From Aquabacterium soli (GTDB taxonomy: Bacteria > Pseudomonadota > Gammaproteobacteria > Burkholderiales > Burkholderiaceae_C), in contig NZ_RSED01000022.1 in NCBI RefSeq assembly GCF_003933735.1, forward strand, positions 1-37,011: a stretch of DNA of 37,011 bases, in the 5' to 3' direction. Under the pieces are notes generated by a model, which worked only from the letters and a program-made list of their open reading frames with translations, did not search any database and was not told where the DNA came from. This document shows, in pieces, positions 1 to 9,321 of the stretch. Position numbers and translations under genes: made by a program. The first letter of the stretch is position 1. Every line of letters begins with the position of its first letter.

Positions 1-789
1 CGAAACTCGGGGCGCTTCACTACTTGGCAGAGCCGGCCGCTGGAGCCGATGTACCCGGTGGTGTTCTTCGATGCCTTGCGGGTCAAGATTCGTGAAGACG
101 CGGTCGTGCGCAACAAGGCGATCTACCTGGCCCTTGGCGTGCTGCCAGTCGGCTCACGTGACATCCTGGGTCTGTGGATCGAAGGCACCGAGGGCGCCAA
201 GTTCTGGATGAAGGTCTTCAACGATCTCAAGACGCGTGGTGTCAATAACATCCTGATCGCCGTCACAGACGGCCTCAAAGGCATGCCCGAAGCGCTGGGC
301 GCGGTGTTCTCTGCCACGACACTTCAGACTTGCATCGTGCGCCTGATCCGTGCCAGCCTGGACTTCGCCAGTTGGAAGGACCGCAGGGGGCCGGCGGCGG
401 CGCTCAAGCCGGTTTATGCGGCCCCGACGATGGAGGCGGCCCTGGCCGAATTGGACGCCTTCGAGGCCGGCCCCTGGGGCCAGAAGTTTCCTACCGTCGT
501 GGCAGCATGGCGAAGAGCCTGGGATCGGGTCATCCTCTTCTTCGCCTTCCCACCAGCTATCCGCAATGTGATTTACACAACCAACGCCATTGAGAGCATC
601 AACGCCCAGTTGCGCAAGATCATCAAGACTCGAGGGCACTTCCCCAGCGATGATGCGGCGACCAAGCTGATCTGGCTGGCCTTGTGCAACATCACAGCCG
701 AATAGGGGCGGGCAGCGCAGGACTAGAAAAACGCGATGAATCAGTTTGCGATCCTCTACGCGGATCGATTCATCAAATCCGCTGCGTAA
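1..789 (+). pseudogene. IS256-family transposase, 3' part, interrupted by two in-frame TAG codons
   Basis: The reading frame is open from the first base of the window (residues WQSRPLEP precede the Met at 49) and encodes the catalytic half of an IS256/Mutator-type DDE transposase. Family hallmarks visible are YPVVFFDALRVKIR, the D-containing AVTDGLKGMPEA segment and TTNAIESINAQLRK near the C terminus. The frame stops at TAG 703-705, but the same frame continues with recognisable family sequence to TAA at 787-789 (AMNQFAILYADRF), interrupted once more by TAG 724-726. Both ambers fall where family members carry Trp, seven codons apart. The 5' half lies outside the window. I call it an inactive relic unless ambers are suppressed. 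Confidence 0.88.
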
Positions 790-803
790 GCAGCTTCACC
801 GCC

Positions 804-829
804 CTGAACACAAAAGATCTGACACTCCC
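804..829 (+). repeat. Probable right terminal inverted repeat of the IS256-family element
   Basis: Fifteen bases after the transposase terminator codon the sequence reads CCTGAACACAAAAGATCTG and then GACACTCCC. Reverse-complemented this resembles the GGGAGTGTC...TTTTGTGTTCAGG ends typical of IS256-family elements. The left end is outside the window, so pairing and a target duplication cannot be checked. Confidence 0.55.
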
Positions 830-1179
830 CCTCGAACGTCCTCAAAAGACTTTCATTGAGTTCGATCGGATCCGGCCATTGCCCCTGAGGCTTGACGTTT
901 TACCAACGCTCAGAGCCTTCTTACCCGAATCATCGTTTACAAGAATCCACAATCGCGTGAGAATCTCTCCAAAACAAGGGAGAGAACTCATGCCTTATAT
1001 GGCAGCGGGCTAAGCGGACGGCTGACGTCCGAATTACCAATTCGCTCACACGCGCCACTTACAGTGGCCATGGTTAAAAACCGTGGCTGGCTGCTGCATG
1101 TTCAATTAATAACCAGGAGGTCTCCACCACTGAAAACACGTATCAGTTATTGAATTTCGGTTAATTAAGAGAAATACCA
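830..1179. other. Gene-free stretch between IS relic and lipoprotein gene, with two adjacent hairpins
   Basis: No convincing gene is present; the forward frame running 684-1013 has no family resemblance. Two small hairpins sit back to back: CCACT-TAC-AGTGG at 1055-1067 and CCATGGTT-AAA-AACCGTGG at 1068-1086 (one G-T pair). They could belong to a leader transcript of the downstream lipoprotein gene. The stretch is AT-richer than the bulk of the window. No clear promoter was identified. Confidence 0.4.
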
Positions 1180-2778
1180 GTGAAAAACTTCGCAAAGCAA
1201 ATCAAAAGCGCATTTCAGCTTGCCACCGCGGGCGTTGCTGTAGTGTCACTCGTCGCCTGTGGCGGTGGAGACAATACTGCCGACACGCAACAGCAGAGCA
1301 AATTTACGCCATCCAGCTTGAGCCAAGAGCAAATTGCCTCGCTCAGCGCTGCCGAGCTCAACACCCTCGTTGCGACGGCGCCATCCGATCAAGCTGCTTC
1401 CAGTGACACAGACCCAAAATCAGATCGAGCCAAGGCCATGACCGTGGACCCCGATCCGCCGGCTTCCTGTTCAACGATGTATTTCGGCACGAATGGCGTG
1501 CGGTGCTTCATCTACGGGTCTCCTGCACCCAACGGCATTCAAGGCACGGGGCCTTCGACCATTGCCTCCGTCAATCAATGGTGCCCTGAGATTCCCGTTG
1601 GCCAGTTGCTGCAAGGTGTGACGCCTCCCCCTGGTTCATTGGCTTGCTACCAGTTCGTTGTCAATGCCAGCACAGCAATCAACTTTCAGGCGCAACTGCC
1701 TGCTGGCGTCGTCGGAATTGGCGAGCTCTTCAACGTCAATACAAACGGCTCCGGCTTCATGATCGCAAAGTCGACCAGCCCGACAGCTCCGCTGAGTGGC
1801 ACAGCCACCACCCAGTACCTCCGCTTGGTGCTGGTCATTCGCACCTCGAATGGCACCGGTGGCCAAGTGTTCGGATATGGCATCAACCTGCCTTCCGCGC
1901 CTACGTTGGCATCGAACACCACTTCTTCGAATGCTCATGTCATCGACATGAATGAAGAAGTGAGCGGTACGCTAGTCAACAACACTGACTCGGCGTACTA
2001 CTTCTACCCACTGAAAACGGGGCAAACGAAGGCCTTGATCTCCGTGACCTTCAATGGTTCGAATCAGGTGGCAGCCTTCTCTTCGGCACAGAAGACCGGT
2101 CCGAACACCTACTCTGTTTCGCCAGAGACGCCCCTGTCATCGACGCAGTCAGGCACGCAACTCCTTTTCACCTCAACGTACGCAGCCAACACTGCAGGCA
2201 CCACAACGCCAGCGGGCGTGATGGTTCGGGTGACTGGGACTAACTCAAGTGCACCCGCTAATCAAGCCTACGGGTTGCGGGTTGGTGCGCAGGTGGTCAA
2301 CATCGCCAGCATGGACATCTATAACACCGAGAGCATCACCCGATGGTTCCCGGTGTCAGGCTTCCTGCAGGCTGCGAACTACATTTCGACCTACCTGGGG
2401 GCAATAGATGACCAAGGCGCATGGGTGAAGAACCAACCGGTTCAACTGACGGTGCAGCGGTTCAACAATGACATCAACTCCCGCCAGGTGATGACCGTCA
2501 AGACGAACATTTGGGGAAGAATTGCTGACACGCCAACCTTGCCTCAGACTGGCGGCGTCACCAAAACGACCAACTTTGCTGCCGCTTGTAGCGGATCCCT
2601 GCTGTCCAGCAACAACTATGGCCCGCCTGGCAACCCAACTGATCACTGGAAGGGGACTGCTCAAATGGGCACCGTGTCGGCAACATTGCTCGGCGCAGCC
2701 CCGGTCGCGCCGAAATATTCGACGTTCGCTATTCAGTTCACCCGCATTTGTTCCGAAACCTACCTAGGCTACTACTGA
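1180..2778 (+). CDS. Unrecognised secreted lipoprotein, 532 aa
   Basis: The GTG start at 1180 is chosen because it gives a complete lipoprotein signal: basic N terminus (KNFAKQIK), a hydrophobic core and the lipobox LVAC with the acylated Cys at residue 27, followed by GGGD. The lack of Asp at +2 favours the outer membrane by the E. coli Lol rule. The mature part is rich in Ser, Thr, Asn and Gly, predicted beta-rich, with several Cys (CSTMYF, RCF, QWCP, ACYQF, AACSG, RICSE) that could form disulfides. I recognise no family. The ribosome site is weak. The gene is AT-richer than most of the window and lies between an IS256 relic and a second unknown gene 35 bases downstream, which suggests horizontal acquisition. 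Function not assigned. Confidence 0.75.
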   Translation: MKNFAKQIKSAFQLATAGVAVVSLVACGGGDNTADTQQQSKFTPSSLSQEQIASLSAAELNTLVATAPSDQAASSDTDPKSDRAKAMTVDPDPPASCSTMYFGTNGVRCFIYGSPAPNGIQGTGPSTIASVNQWCPEIPVGQLLQGVTPPPGSLACYQFVVNASTAINFQAQLPAGVVGIGELFNVNTNGSGFMIAKSTSPTAPLSGTATTQYLRLVLVIRTSNGTGGQVFGYGINLPSAPTLASNTTSSNAHVIDMNEEVSGTLVNNTDSAYYFYPLKTGQTKALISVTFNGSNQVAAFSSAQKTGPNTYSVSPETPLSSTQSGTQLLFTSTYAANTAGTTTPAGVMVRVTGTNSSAPANQAYGLRVGAQVVNIASMDIYNTESITRWFPVSGFLQAANYISTYLGAIDDQGAWVKNQPVQLTVQRFNNDINSRQVMTVKTNIWGRIADTPTLPQTGGVTKTTNFAAACSGSLLSSNNYGPPGNPTDHWKGTAQMGTVSATLLGAAPVAPKYSTFAIQFTRICSETYLGYY

Positions 2779-2813
2779 TGAGGGCGTGGCCGGATTAAAC
2801 ACAGGAGAGATCG

Positions 2814-3539
2814 ATGAACGTATCCAACGTCAACGCAGTCGCCTTGACCCCGGCCACCACACGCCCAACTTCGGCTTCGGAAGCTGCTGCTGCCGCTAAG
2901 TCCGGGCTGACGCCTATGCAGCAAGGTACAACTTCAAAGGCGCTTGAAGACCCGAACGTCACCCTTGACGCAAGCCTGACCTACACCGCGCAAGCGGCAA
3001 GATCTGCCAAAGAGCAGGAAGAGTTCGACTACGGGGTCGCATTGAACCACCGTCAGCAGCCTATGCAGCAGGCCAATACCGCGCTGGACACCATTGAGGA
3101 TCGCATTGGTGATGTAGGAAAGGCTATCTCGGCCCAAAGGCCTGATCTAGGCAAGGCGAACTGGGATTTCACATTTTCCAAAGGCGACCTTCAAGTTACC
3201 GGGAATATATCTGCATCTGATAAAAAATGGATTGAAGCCAAACTAAATGGCGATTCTGCTTTGAAAAATGCTGCGAACGCATATGTCGAAGCAGCTAAGT
3301 CCTACTTGGAAACGAGCGATGAAAACCCCGCTTACGGGGCAATCAACGGATTTACGCACTCCGTAGTTTCCTACAATTTTTCGAACGTAAAAGATCAAAT
3401 CGCCTCAGTCGGAGGATTTAGGAACATCCTCGACACGCTGAGCAATCGCTATAAAAACCCGTCAAATGGCGGAACTTTGAATCCCGGAGATTACCGGGGC
3501 GCGGACAGCCTAGAGTATTTGGCTTCCCTGCTGAAATGA
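2814..3539 (+). CDS. Hypothetical protein, 241 aa, no recognised family
   Basis: The ATG is preceded by a good ribosome site (AGGAGA, five bases upstream) and lies 35 bases after the lipoprotein stop, so the two are probably cotranscribed. There is no signal peptide or membrane segment. Residues 1-60 are low-complexity (Ala/Thr/Ser, with a run of five Ala), followed by a likely helical, Gln/Glu-rich stretch (about 70-110) and a mixed C-terminal domain containing WDFTFSKGDLQVTGNISASD. The second half of the gene is clearly AT-richer than chromosomal genes here. The disordered N terminus followed by a compact domain recalls secreted effectors, but no specific match is recognised and none is claimed. 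Confidence 0.65.
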   Translation: MNVSNVNAVALTPATTRPTSASEAAAAAKSGLTPMQQGTTSKALEDPNVTLDASLTYTAQAARSAKEQEEFDYGVALNHRQQPMQQANTALDTIEDRIGDVGKAISAQRPDLGKANWDFTFSKGDLQVTGNISASDKKWIEAKLNGDSALKNAANAYVEAAKSYLETSDENPAYGAINGFTHSVVSYNFSNVKDQIASVGGFRNILDTLSNRYKNPSNGGTLNPGDYRGADSLEYLASLLK

Positions 3540-3622
3540 TAAAAACGGGCTATTTTAAGCAAGTCTTTTAGATATTCAAATAATCCTCAATACTGACGAC
3601 GCGTTGCCCTTCTTGCGCGCGT

Positions 3623-3913
3623 TCAAGTCGCCGGCAGAGCCCAAGGCAGCAAGCGAGCTGTGTTGATTGCATCATCAAGGGCTCGGTGATGCGTACCTTC
3701 GAACTGCAGGGATGCCAGCTCAAGTGCTTTGCGCATCCCCACTTGTTTCCCGATTCGCCGAGCTTTCGCAAATGCCTGCTTCAAATTGATGTGCGGCAGT
3801 TCGATCGGGTTGTTCAAGCCCAGACGATGGCACTCACGATCCAACTGGTTGCGATCGAAAGCACCCCAGACAGTGTTTTCCAGGCAGACATGCTTGGACA
3901 GCGCGTTTTGAAA
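3623..3913 (-). pseudogene. 5'-truncated 3'-5' exonuclease (RNase T/DnaQ-like, DEDDh) remnant
   Basis: On the reverse strand, an open stretch bounded upstream by a TAG at 3914-3916 translates to a typical DEDDh exonuclease C-terminal half. It contains VWGAFDRNQLDREC (middle motif with the catalytic Asp), HINLKQAFAKA, then FEGTHHRALDDAINTARLL, carrying the ExoIII His and Asp. The N-terminal DxE motif that should precede it is missing; the region where it would lie is occupied by the 5' end of the MBL gene on the other strand. There is no ATG at a sensible position. I read it as a deletion remnant left next to an acquired segment. Confidence 0.7.
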
Positions 3914-3961
3914 CTATGTTTTGATTTTTGAGATTTGTTATCCGCTTCCTCCTTCGCGCCC

Positions 3962-4603
3962 ATGTTCCACCGCCACACCCTCCCCGTCACCGCCTTCTCC
4001 CAAAACTGCTCCCTGGTGTGGTGCGATGAAACCAACGAAGCCGCCCTGATCGACCCGGGCGGTGACATCCCCCTGCTGCTGGGTGCCATCGAAGAACGCG
4101 GCCTCACGCTCAAGGCCCTGTGGCTCACGCACGCGCACATCGACCACGCCGGTGCCTCCGGCACGCTGGCGCGCACGCACGGCGTGCCCATCATCGGCCC
4201 GCACCCCGGTGATCAGTTCTGGATCGATGCCCTGCCCCAGCAAAGCCAGATGTTCGGCTTTCCGCAGGCAGAGCCCTTCGCGCCCACGCAGTGGCTGAAA
4301 GATGGCGACACCGTCACCATCGGCAAGCACACGCTGCAGGTGCTGCACTGCCCGGGCCACACGCCGGGCCACGTGGTGCTGTTCGAGCCCGCCACGCGCC
4401 ACGCCTTCGTGGGCGATGTGCTGTTCGCGGGCAGCATCGGCCGCACGGATTTCCCGGGCGGCAACCATGCCGATCTGATCAACGCGATCAAGGGCAAGCT
4501 GCTGCCCCTGGGTGATGACATCACCTTCACGCCAGGCCACGGGCCTGAGAGCACCTTCGGCGAAGAGCGGCTCTACAACCCGTACCTGGCCGCGGGCCGC
4601 TGA
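3962..4603 (+). CDS. MBL-fold metallo-hydrolase, YcbL/glyoxalase II-like
   Basis: Encodes 213 aa with the binuclear metal site of the metallo-beta-lactamase fold: THAHIDHAG (HxHxDH), the His of PGHTPGHVV, the Asp of FVGDVLFAGSIGRTDFPGG, and the His of TPGHGPEST. Length and motifs fit the short YcbL-type hydrolases related to hydroxyacylglutathione hydrolase (GloB), which lack the C-terminal substrate domain of true GloB. Likely a cytoplasmic thioesterase; the exact substrate is not shown. ATG 3962 is preferred over TTG 3935 because the protein family begins around this Met. It is convergent with the M48 gene, only 16 bases away. Confidence 0.9.
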   Translation: MFHRHTLPVTAFSQNCSLVWCDETNEAALIDPGGDIPLLLGAIEERGLTLKALWLTHAHIDHAGASGTLARTHGVPIIGPHPGDQFWIDALPQQSQMFGFPQAEPFAPTQWLKDGDTVTIGKHTLQVLHCPGHTPGHVVLFEPATRHAFVGDVLFAGSIGRTDFPGGNHADLINAIKGKLLPLGDDITFTPGHGPESTFGEERLYNPYLAAGR

Positions 4604-4619
4604 CCCGCGGGCTTGGCGC

Positions 4620-5654
4620 TCAGGGCGTCACACGCACCCAGCCACCGGCATCCTTGGTGGATGCGGGTTGGGTGGTGGTGGCGGGCTGCGCAACGGGCTG
4701 TGTGGCCGGCTTCGCCTGCTCAGGCGTGCCATGGCTGTGCACCGCCGTGGATTGCGGCGCGCTGGCCACGCCCCAGTACGCCAGCGCATCCTGCCCATCG
4801 GCCTGGCCCGTCTTGCGCGGCGCGTCGAAACGCTGCGGCGGCTTGCCGGCGCGCTGGAACAGGGGCATCACCTTGGGCAGGTTGGCCTCGATGTCCTGGA
4901 TGCGGGTGCCGCTGGAGGGGTGGGTGGACATGAACTGCGGCGGCGCGCCCTTGTTGGCGGCCTCCATCTTTTTCCACAGGGTCACCCCGGCGCGCGGGTC
5001 ATAGCCCGAGCGGGCGGCCAGTTCCATGCCGATCAGGTCGGCCTCTGATTCGTCTTCGCGGCTGAACTTCAGGGTCAGCAACTGGCTGCCCATGTTCAGC
5101 AGGGCATCGCCCGTGTTGCCCAGGCCCAGCACGCTGGACAGCAGGCTGGCGCCGATGCGGGTGGCGGCCGATTTGCCCATGCGGGCGCGGGCGTGCTCAC
5201 GCAGGGCGTGGGCCATTTCGTGGCCCATGATCATGGCCACTTCGTCGTCGTTGAGCTGCAGTTGCTCCAGGATGCCGGAGTAGAAGGCGATCTTGCCGGC
5301 GGGCATGCAGAAGGCGTTGAGCTCTTTGGTCTTGAGCAGGTTCACCTCCCACGGCCAACTCTTGGCGCGCTGGTTCCACTCGATGCTGTAGGGGATCAGG
5401 CGCTTGGCGATGGCGCGCAGGCGGATCACCTGCGGATCGCCGTCAGTGCCCAGCACGCCCTTCTTGGCGGCCTCGGCCTTGAGCTGGTCGTACTGCTGCA
5501 CGGCGGCCTGCTCGAGCTGCTCGGCCGGCACCAGGCGGCTGAAGCCCGATTGGTTGCCGACATCCACCCCTTCGCGCGCCAGCGCGGGGGTGGTGGCCAG
5601 GGCGGCGGCCAGGGCCAGGGTGGTGGCGGCGAACAAAGACACTTTTATTTTCAT
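4620..5654 (-). CDS. M48-family zinc metalloprotease, periplasmic (BepA/LoiP-like)
   Basis: The protein has a Sec signal peptide (KIKVSLFAATTLALAAALATTPALA) and a central M48 peptidase domain. The zinc motif is HEMAHALREHA (HExxH), and the third ligand is in EDESEADLIGMELAARSGYDP. Downstream, TPTHPSS-like sequence (MSTHPSSGTRI) is also typical of the family. The C-terminal ~70 residues are Pro/Ala/Thr/Gln-rich and probably disordered. M48 periplasmic proteases of this type act in outer-membrane protein quality control. ATG 5654 is chosen because AAGGA lies at a proper distance; the TTG nine bases upstream is too close to it. The MFS gene lies about 60 bases upstream on the same strand. Confidence 0.9.
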   Translation of the reverse strand: MKIKVSLFAATTLALAAALATTPALAREGVDVGNQSGFSRLVPAEQLEQAAVQQYDQLKAEAAKKGVLGTDGDPQVIRLRAIAKRLIPYSIEWNQRAKSWPWEVNLLKTKELNAFCMPAGKIAFYSGILEQLQLNDDEVAMIMGHEMAHALREHARARMGKSAATRIGASLLSSVLGLGNTGDALLNMGSQLLTLKFSREDESEADLIGMELAARSGYDPRAGVTLWKKMEAANKGAPPQFMSTHPSSGTRIQDIEANLPKVMPLFQRAGKPPQRFDAPRKTGQADGQDALAYWGVASAPQSTAVHSHGTPEQAKPATQPVAQPATTTQPASTKDAGGWVRVTP

Positions 5655-5712
5655 GATCTGCAAAGTCCTTCCAGGGGCTGGCCCGGGCGCATGCCACAGG
5701 CTGTCACAGGGC

Positions 5713-7305
5713 TTAACGCACCTCGTCGCGGGAAAGCATACGACGAACCTGCGGCAACAGCAGATAGGCCGGGAATGACAGCCCGAAGGTGATCAGGAAG
5801 AACAGGGCATAGCCCATCTGCTCCACCCCCAGGCCGCCGGCCCAGCCGGCCACCGCCCGCGAGAACGCGAATATGGAGGACAGGATGGCGTACTCGGTGG
5901 TGGCGCGCTGCTTGTCGGTGATGGCCATCAGGAAGGCCAGGAAGGCGCCCGTGCCCAGGCCGCCGGTGAAGCTCTCCAGCGCGCTGGCCGCGTACACGGC
6001 CGCCTGGTATTGCATGTCCACCGGCATGCCGGGCACGCCATGGGGCACCCACCAGGCCGCCAGCGCATAGCCCAGGTTGGACAGCGCCTGCGCCAGCCCC
6101 AGCACCCACAGGCCCTTGAAGATGCCGGCGCGGTCCACGTACCAGCCGCCCACCAGTCCCCCGGCGATCGACAGGCCCAGGCCCACGTTCACGGACACCA
6201 GGCCGATCTGCGCGGGGGTGAAGCCCGCGTCCACCCAGAAGGGCTTGACCATGAAGCCCATGGCCGCATCGCCCAGCTTGAACAGCAGGATGAAGGCCAG
6301 CACCGGCAGCATGCCCTGGCGCGCCAGCAGGCTGACCCAGCCGCCGAACACCGGGCCGTCGGCCATGGCGGTGGCGCGCGGGTCACGCGCGGCGGCCACC
6401 ATCAGGCCGCTGCCCAGCAGCATCAGGCCCACAGGGATGGCGCCCTTGAACCACCAGGTGCCGCTGTAGGCGGTGATCCAGGCCAGCAGGGGGTTGGGAT
6501 CGGCCACGGTGGCCACCGCAGCGGCATCGGGCTGCAGGGCCTTGGCCAGGGGGCCGAGCACGGGCCACAGCAGGCCGGCGATCACCAGGCCCAGGGCCAG
6601 CAGCCACAGGGGCTGGGCGCGCAGGCGGCCCCATTCGGCCGACCACGACGAGGTGGCCTGCTCGGCCTGCGTGCGCACCGCCACCACGCGCGGCAGCGGC
6701 GCGGGCGCCAGCAGCGCCAGCGAGCCGTTGATCAGCAGCAGCGCCGCCGCCATGGCGTAGGCGGCCTGCCAGTTGGGCGCGCCGGCCGTGCCCGTCCAGC
6801 CGGCCACCACCAGCATGCCGCCTGCCGTGAGCATGCCCACGCGGTAGAAGCCGATGCGCAGGCCGTTGGCGATGCCGTACTGACCGCGGGCCAGTTGCTC
6901 GATGGTGTAGCCGTCGGTGGCGATGTCGTTGGTGGCCGAGAGCACCGTGAAGGCGGCCAGCAGCACCCAGGGCCAGCTTTCGCCGCTGCCCAGGGCGCCG
7001 GGCTGCATGGCCAGCGCCGCCAGCACGGCCGCCATGCCCAGGTTGGCCCCCGCGATCCAGAAGCGGTGGCCGCGCAGGGCATCCACCAGCGGCGCCCACA
7101 AGAACTTCACCGTCCAGGCCAGGCCCAGCAGGCTGAGCAGGCCGATCTCGGCCGGGCCCACGCCCGCCTGGCGCATGTGCACCGGGAACAGGTCGAAGAA
7201 CAACCCCAGCGGCAGGCCTTCCGAGAAGTACAGCAGGGCCACCCAGAACATCAGGCGGGAGGTCGTCGGCGGCCGGGCAGCCACGGCGGAAGGGGGTTGC
7301 GTCAT
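5713..7305 (-). CDS. MFS transporter, AmpG/PAT-like
   Basis: A 530-aa integral membrane protein with about twelve to fourteen hydrophobic segments. The N-terminal half has the AmpG-like signature [17 protein letters not shown], then [17 protein letters not shown] and [16 protein letters not shown], all characteristic of the AmpG/acetyl-CoA transporter branch of the major facilitator superfamily. AmpG itself imports anhydromuropeptides for wall recycling. The substrate here is uncertain, because this branch also includes siderophore and nucleotide-sugar carriers. A long cytoplasmic loop follows the sixth segment ([17 protein letters not shown]). It is divergent from the chemoreceptor gene and may be cotranscribed with the M48 gene downstream. 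Confidence 0.85.
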   Translation of the reverse strand: MTQPPSAVAARPPTTSRLMFWVALLYFSEGLPLGLFFDLFPVHMRQAGVGPAEIGLLSLLGLAWTVKFLWAPLVDALRGHRFWIAGANLGMAAVLAALAMQPGALGSGESWPWVLLAAFTVLSATNDIATDGYTIEQLARGQYGIANGLRIGFYRVGMLTAGGMLVVAGWTGTAGAPNWQAAYAMAAALLLINGSLALLAPAPLPRVVAVRTQAEQATSSWSAEWGRLRAQPLWLLALGLVIAGLLWPVLGPLAKALQPDAAAVATVADPNPLLAWITAYSGTWWFKGAIPVGLMLLGSGLMVAAARDPRATAMADGPVFGGWVSLLARQGMLPVLAFILLFKLGDAAMGFMVKPFWVDAGFTPAQIGLVSVNVGLGLSIAGGLVGGWYVDRAGIFKGLWVLGLAQALSNLGYALAAWWVPHGVPGMPVDMQYQAAVYAASALESFTGGLGTGAFLAFLMAITDKQRATTEYAILSSIFAFSRAVAGWAGGLGVEQMGYALFFLITFGLSFPAYLLLPQVRRMLSRDEVR

Positions 7306-7355
7306 CCCGGCATTCTAAAAAGGCCTGAGAGGCGTCGTTCTGCGACTTATCTCCT

Positions 7356-7382
7356 TAATTTGGGACGCGTTGCTGCCGAAAA
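7356..7382 (+). promoter_or_regulatory. Candidate sigma-28 (FliA) promoter for the chemoreceptor gene
   Basis: TAAT at 7356-7359, 15 bases, then GCCGAAAA at 7375-7382. The known FliA consensus is TAAA-N15-GCCGATAA, so this matches 3 of 4 and 7 of 8 positions with exact spacing. It lies about 70 bases before the ATG of a chemoreceptor, a normal FliA target. Confidence 0.65.
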
Positions 7383-7449
7383 CCCGATGTCGCCCGTCTG
7401 CCCTCGCAGGCCCAGGGCATCAGCTGTGCTCCACAGGAGTCTTTTGGAA

Positions 7450-9219
7450 ATGAAGTTTCGAACAAGAATCTGGATGCTGCCCCTCAGCGCGGCGGCGGTT
7501 TTCATCGTGGGCATGATCGTGTCCTTCTTGATCAACGACCAGACGTCGGCGCGCTTTGACCGCCTGTCGCAGGTCGATGCGCCTTACGCAGAGCACGTGG
7601 CCCGCGTGGAGCGAGCCATTGAACAAGTGAGTATTCACTTACAGGGCGCCGCCATCGAAGGCAGCGTGGACCGCCTGGCCGATGCGCAGACCGCCGTGGC
7701 CGCCGGCCGCAAGGCGCTGGACGCGCTGAAGAAGCTCGATGGCAAGACCAAGGAAGCCACGGCCCTGGCCGATGCTTTCGAGGCCTTCCAGTCCAAGGGG
7801 CTGGCCGCCACGCGCGGCATGATCGAAAAGAGCGGTGGCGCCGATGACGTCGGCCAGATGCAGACGGCGCTGCAGAACCTCAACAACGTGCTCAAGACGC
7901 AGCAGACCGAATCTGCCGCCGAGCTGGCCGCGGCCGCCCAATCGGTGCAGCAAGGCATGCGCATCAGCCTGTGGGCCTCGGTGATCACGGCGCTGGTGGT
8001 GCTGGTGGTGCTGGGTGCGGCCTCGTGGGCCATCGTCACCTCGGTGTGGAAGGACCTGGGCGACGAGCCGGCCGAGTTGCGCAAGCTGGTGGGCCGCATC
8101 GCCGAGGGCGATCTGGACATCGACATCCGCCGTGGCCAGGGCGACAGCGGCTCGCTGCACGCCTCGCTGGCCGACATGGTCAACCGCCTGCGCGACACGG
8201 TCAGCGTGATCCGCATGGCCACCGATTCGATCTCGACCGCATCGACCGAGATCGCCACCGGCAACCAGGATCTGTCCAGCCGCACGGAGAACACCGCCTC
8301 GAACCTGCAGCAGGCCGCCAGCTCGATGGAGCAGTTGACCGGCACCGTGCGCCAGAGCGCCGATGCCGCCCGCCAGGCCAACCAGCTGGCCTCGGGCGCT
8401 GCCACGGCCGCGCAACGCGGCGGCGAGATCGTCTCGCAGGTGGTGACCAACATGGCCGAGATCGACGGGGCCAGCCGCAAGATCACCGAGATCATCAGCG
8501 TGATCGACGGCATCGCCTTCCAGACCAACATCCTGGCGCTGAACGCCGCGGTGGAGGCCGCACGTGCCGGTGAACAGGGCCGCGGCTTTGCCGTGGTGGC
8601 CGGCGAGGTGCGCTCACTGGCGCAACGCAGCGCCGAGGCCGCCAAGGAGATCAAGACGCTGATCAGCGCCTCCAGCGAGAAGGTGGAATCCGGCTCGAAG
8701 CTGGTGCAGGACGCCGGTGTCTCCATGCAGGAGATCGTGAGCAGCGTGCAGCGCGTGTCGGACATCATCGGCGAGATCAGCGCGGCATCGACCGAGCAGA
8801 GCCAGGGCATCGGCCAGGTCAACAATTCGGTCAATGAGCTGGACCAGATGACGCAGCAGAACGCCGCCCTGGTGGAAGAATCCGCCGCCGCGGCCGAGAG
8901 CCTGCGCGAGCAGGCCAGCAAGCTGGCCAACGCCGTGGCCGCCTTCAAGCTGGGCCATGCCCGCATGGTGGCGCAGGCCGAGGCCCGTGGCCACGCCAAC
9001 GAGGTGATCGCCCGTGCCCAGGCCACCGCCCGGCAGATGCCGGAGCCGCCGACCACGCCCGTGCTGAGCGCCAAGCCCGTGTCGGCACCGAAGGCCAAGG
9101 CCATCGCGCCGGTGGCCCGCAAGCCCGTGGCACCGCAGTTGCCACCCGCTGCGGCGCCCCGCAAGGCCCCGCCGGCCGCCTCGGCACCGCCCAAGGACGA
9201 CGATTGGGAAACCTTCTGA
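7450..9219 (+). CDS. Methyl-accepting chemotaxis protein with CheR-tether C terminus
   Basis: A 589-aa chemoreceptor: TM1 near residues 6-28, a ~145-residue four-helix-type periplasmic domain, TM2 near 174-198 ([20 protein letters not shown]), HAMP, then a long coiled-coil signalling domain. The hairpin tip reads [20 protein letters not shown] and continues with [20 protein letters not shown] Pro/Ala-rich linker leads to the C-terminal DDDWETF. That end matches the xWxxF pentapeptide (NWETF in Tar/Tsr) that tethers CheR and CheB, so the receptor is probably adapted by methylation. ATG 7450 is chosen because CAGGAG precedes it and TM1 begins at once. The open frame extends far upstream, antisense to the MFS gene, but that part is a shadow. 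Ligand unknown. Confidence 0.95.
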   Translation: MKFRTRIWMLPLSAAAVFIVGMIVSFLINDQTSARFDRLSQVDAPYAEHVARVERAIEQVSIHLQGAAIEGSVDRLADAQTAVAAGRKALDALKKLDGKTKEATALADAFEAFQSKGLAATRGMIEKSGGADDVGQMQTALQNLNNVLKTQQTESAAELAAAAQSVQQGMRISLWASVITALVVLVVLGAASWAIVTSVWKDLGDEPAELRKLVGRIAEGDLDIDIRRGQGDSGSLHASLADMVNRLRDTVSVIRMATDSISTASTEIATGNQDLSSRTENTASNLQQAASSMEQLTGTVRQSADAARQANQLASGAATAAQRGGEIVSQVVTNMAEIDGASRKITEIISVIDGIAFQTNILALNAAVEAARAGEQGRGFAVVAGEVRSLAQRSAEAAKEIKTLISASSEKVESGSKLVQDAGVSMQEIVSSVQRVSDIIGEISAASTEQSQGIGQVNNSVNELDQMTQQNAALVEESAAAAESLREQASKLANAVAAFKLGHARMVAQAEARGHANEVIARAQATARQMPEPPTTPVLSAKPVSAPKAKAIAPVARKPVAPQLPPAAAPRKAPPAASAPPKDDDWETF

Positions 9220-9321
9220 TCGGGCGCTGATGGGCCGCTGATCGGCGTCACAACGCGATAGGCTTCGGGGCATGGACACACCTCCATGCCCCGAACTTCT
9301 TTTGGACCGGCCTGCCGCGAC

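Noticed and set aside
6010..7449. Long upstream extension of the chemoreceptor frame
   Set aside because: It is antisense to the MFS transporter, has shadow composition, and the true start at 7450 has a ribosome site and the TM1 sequence.
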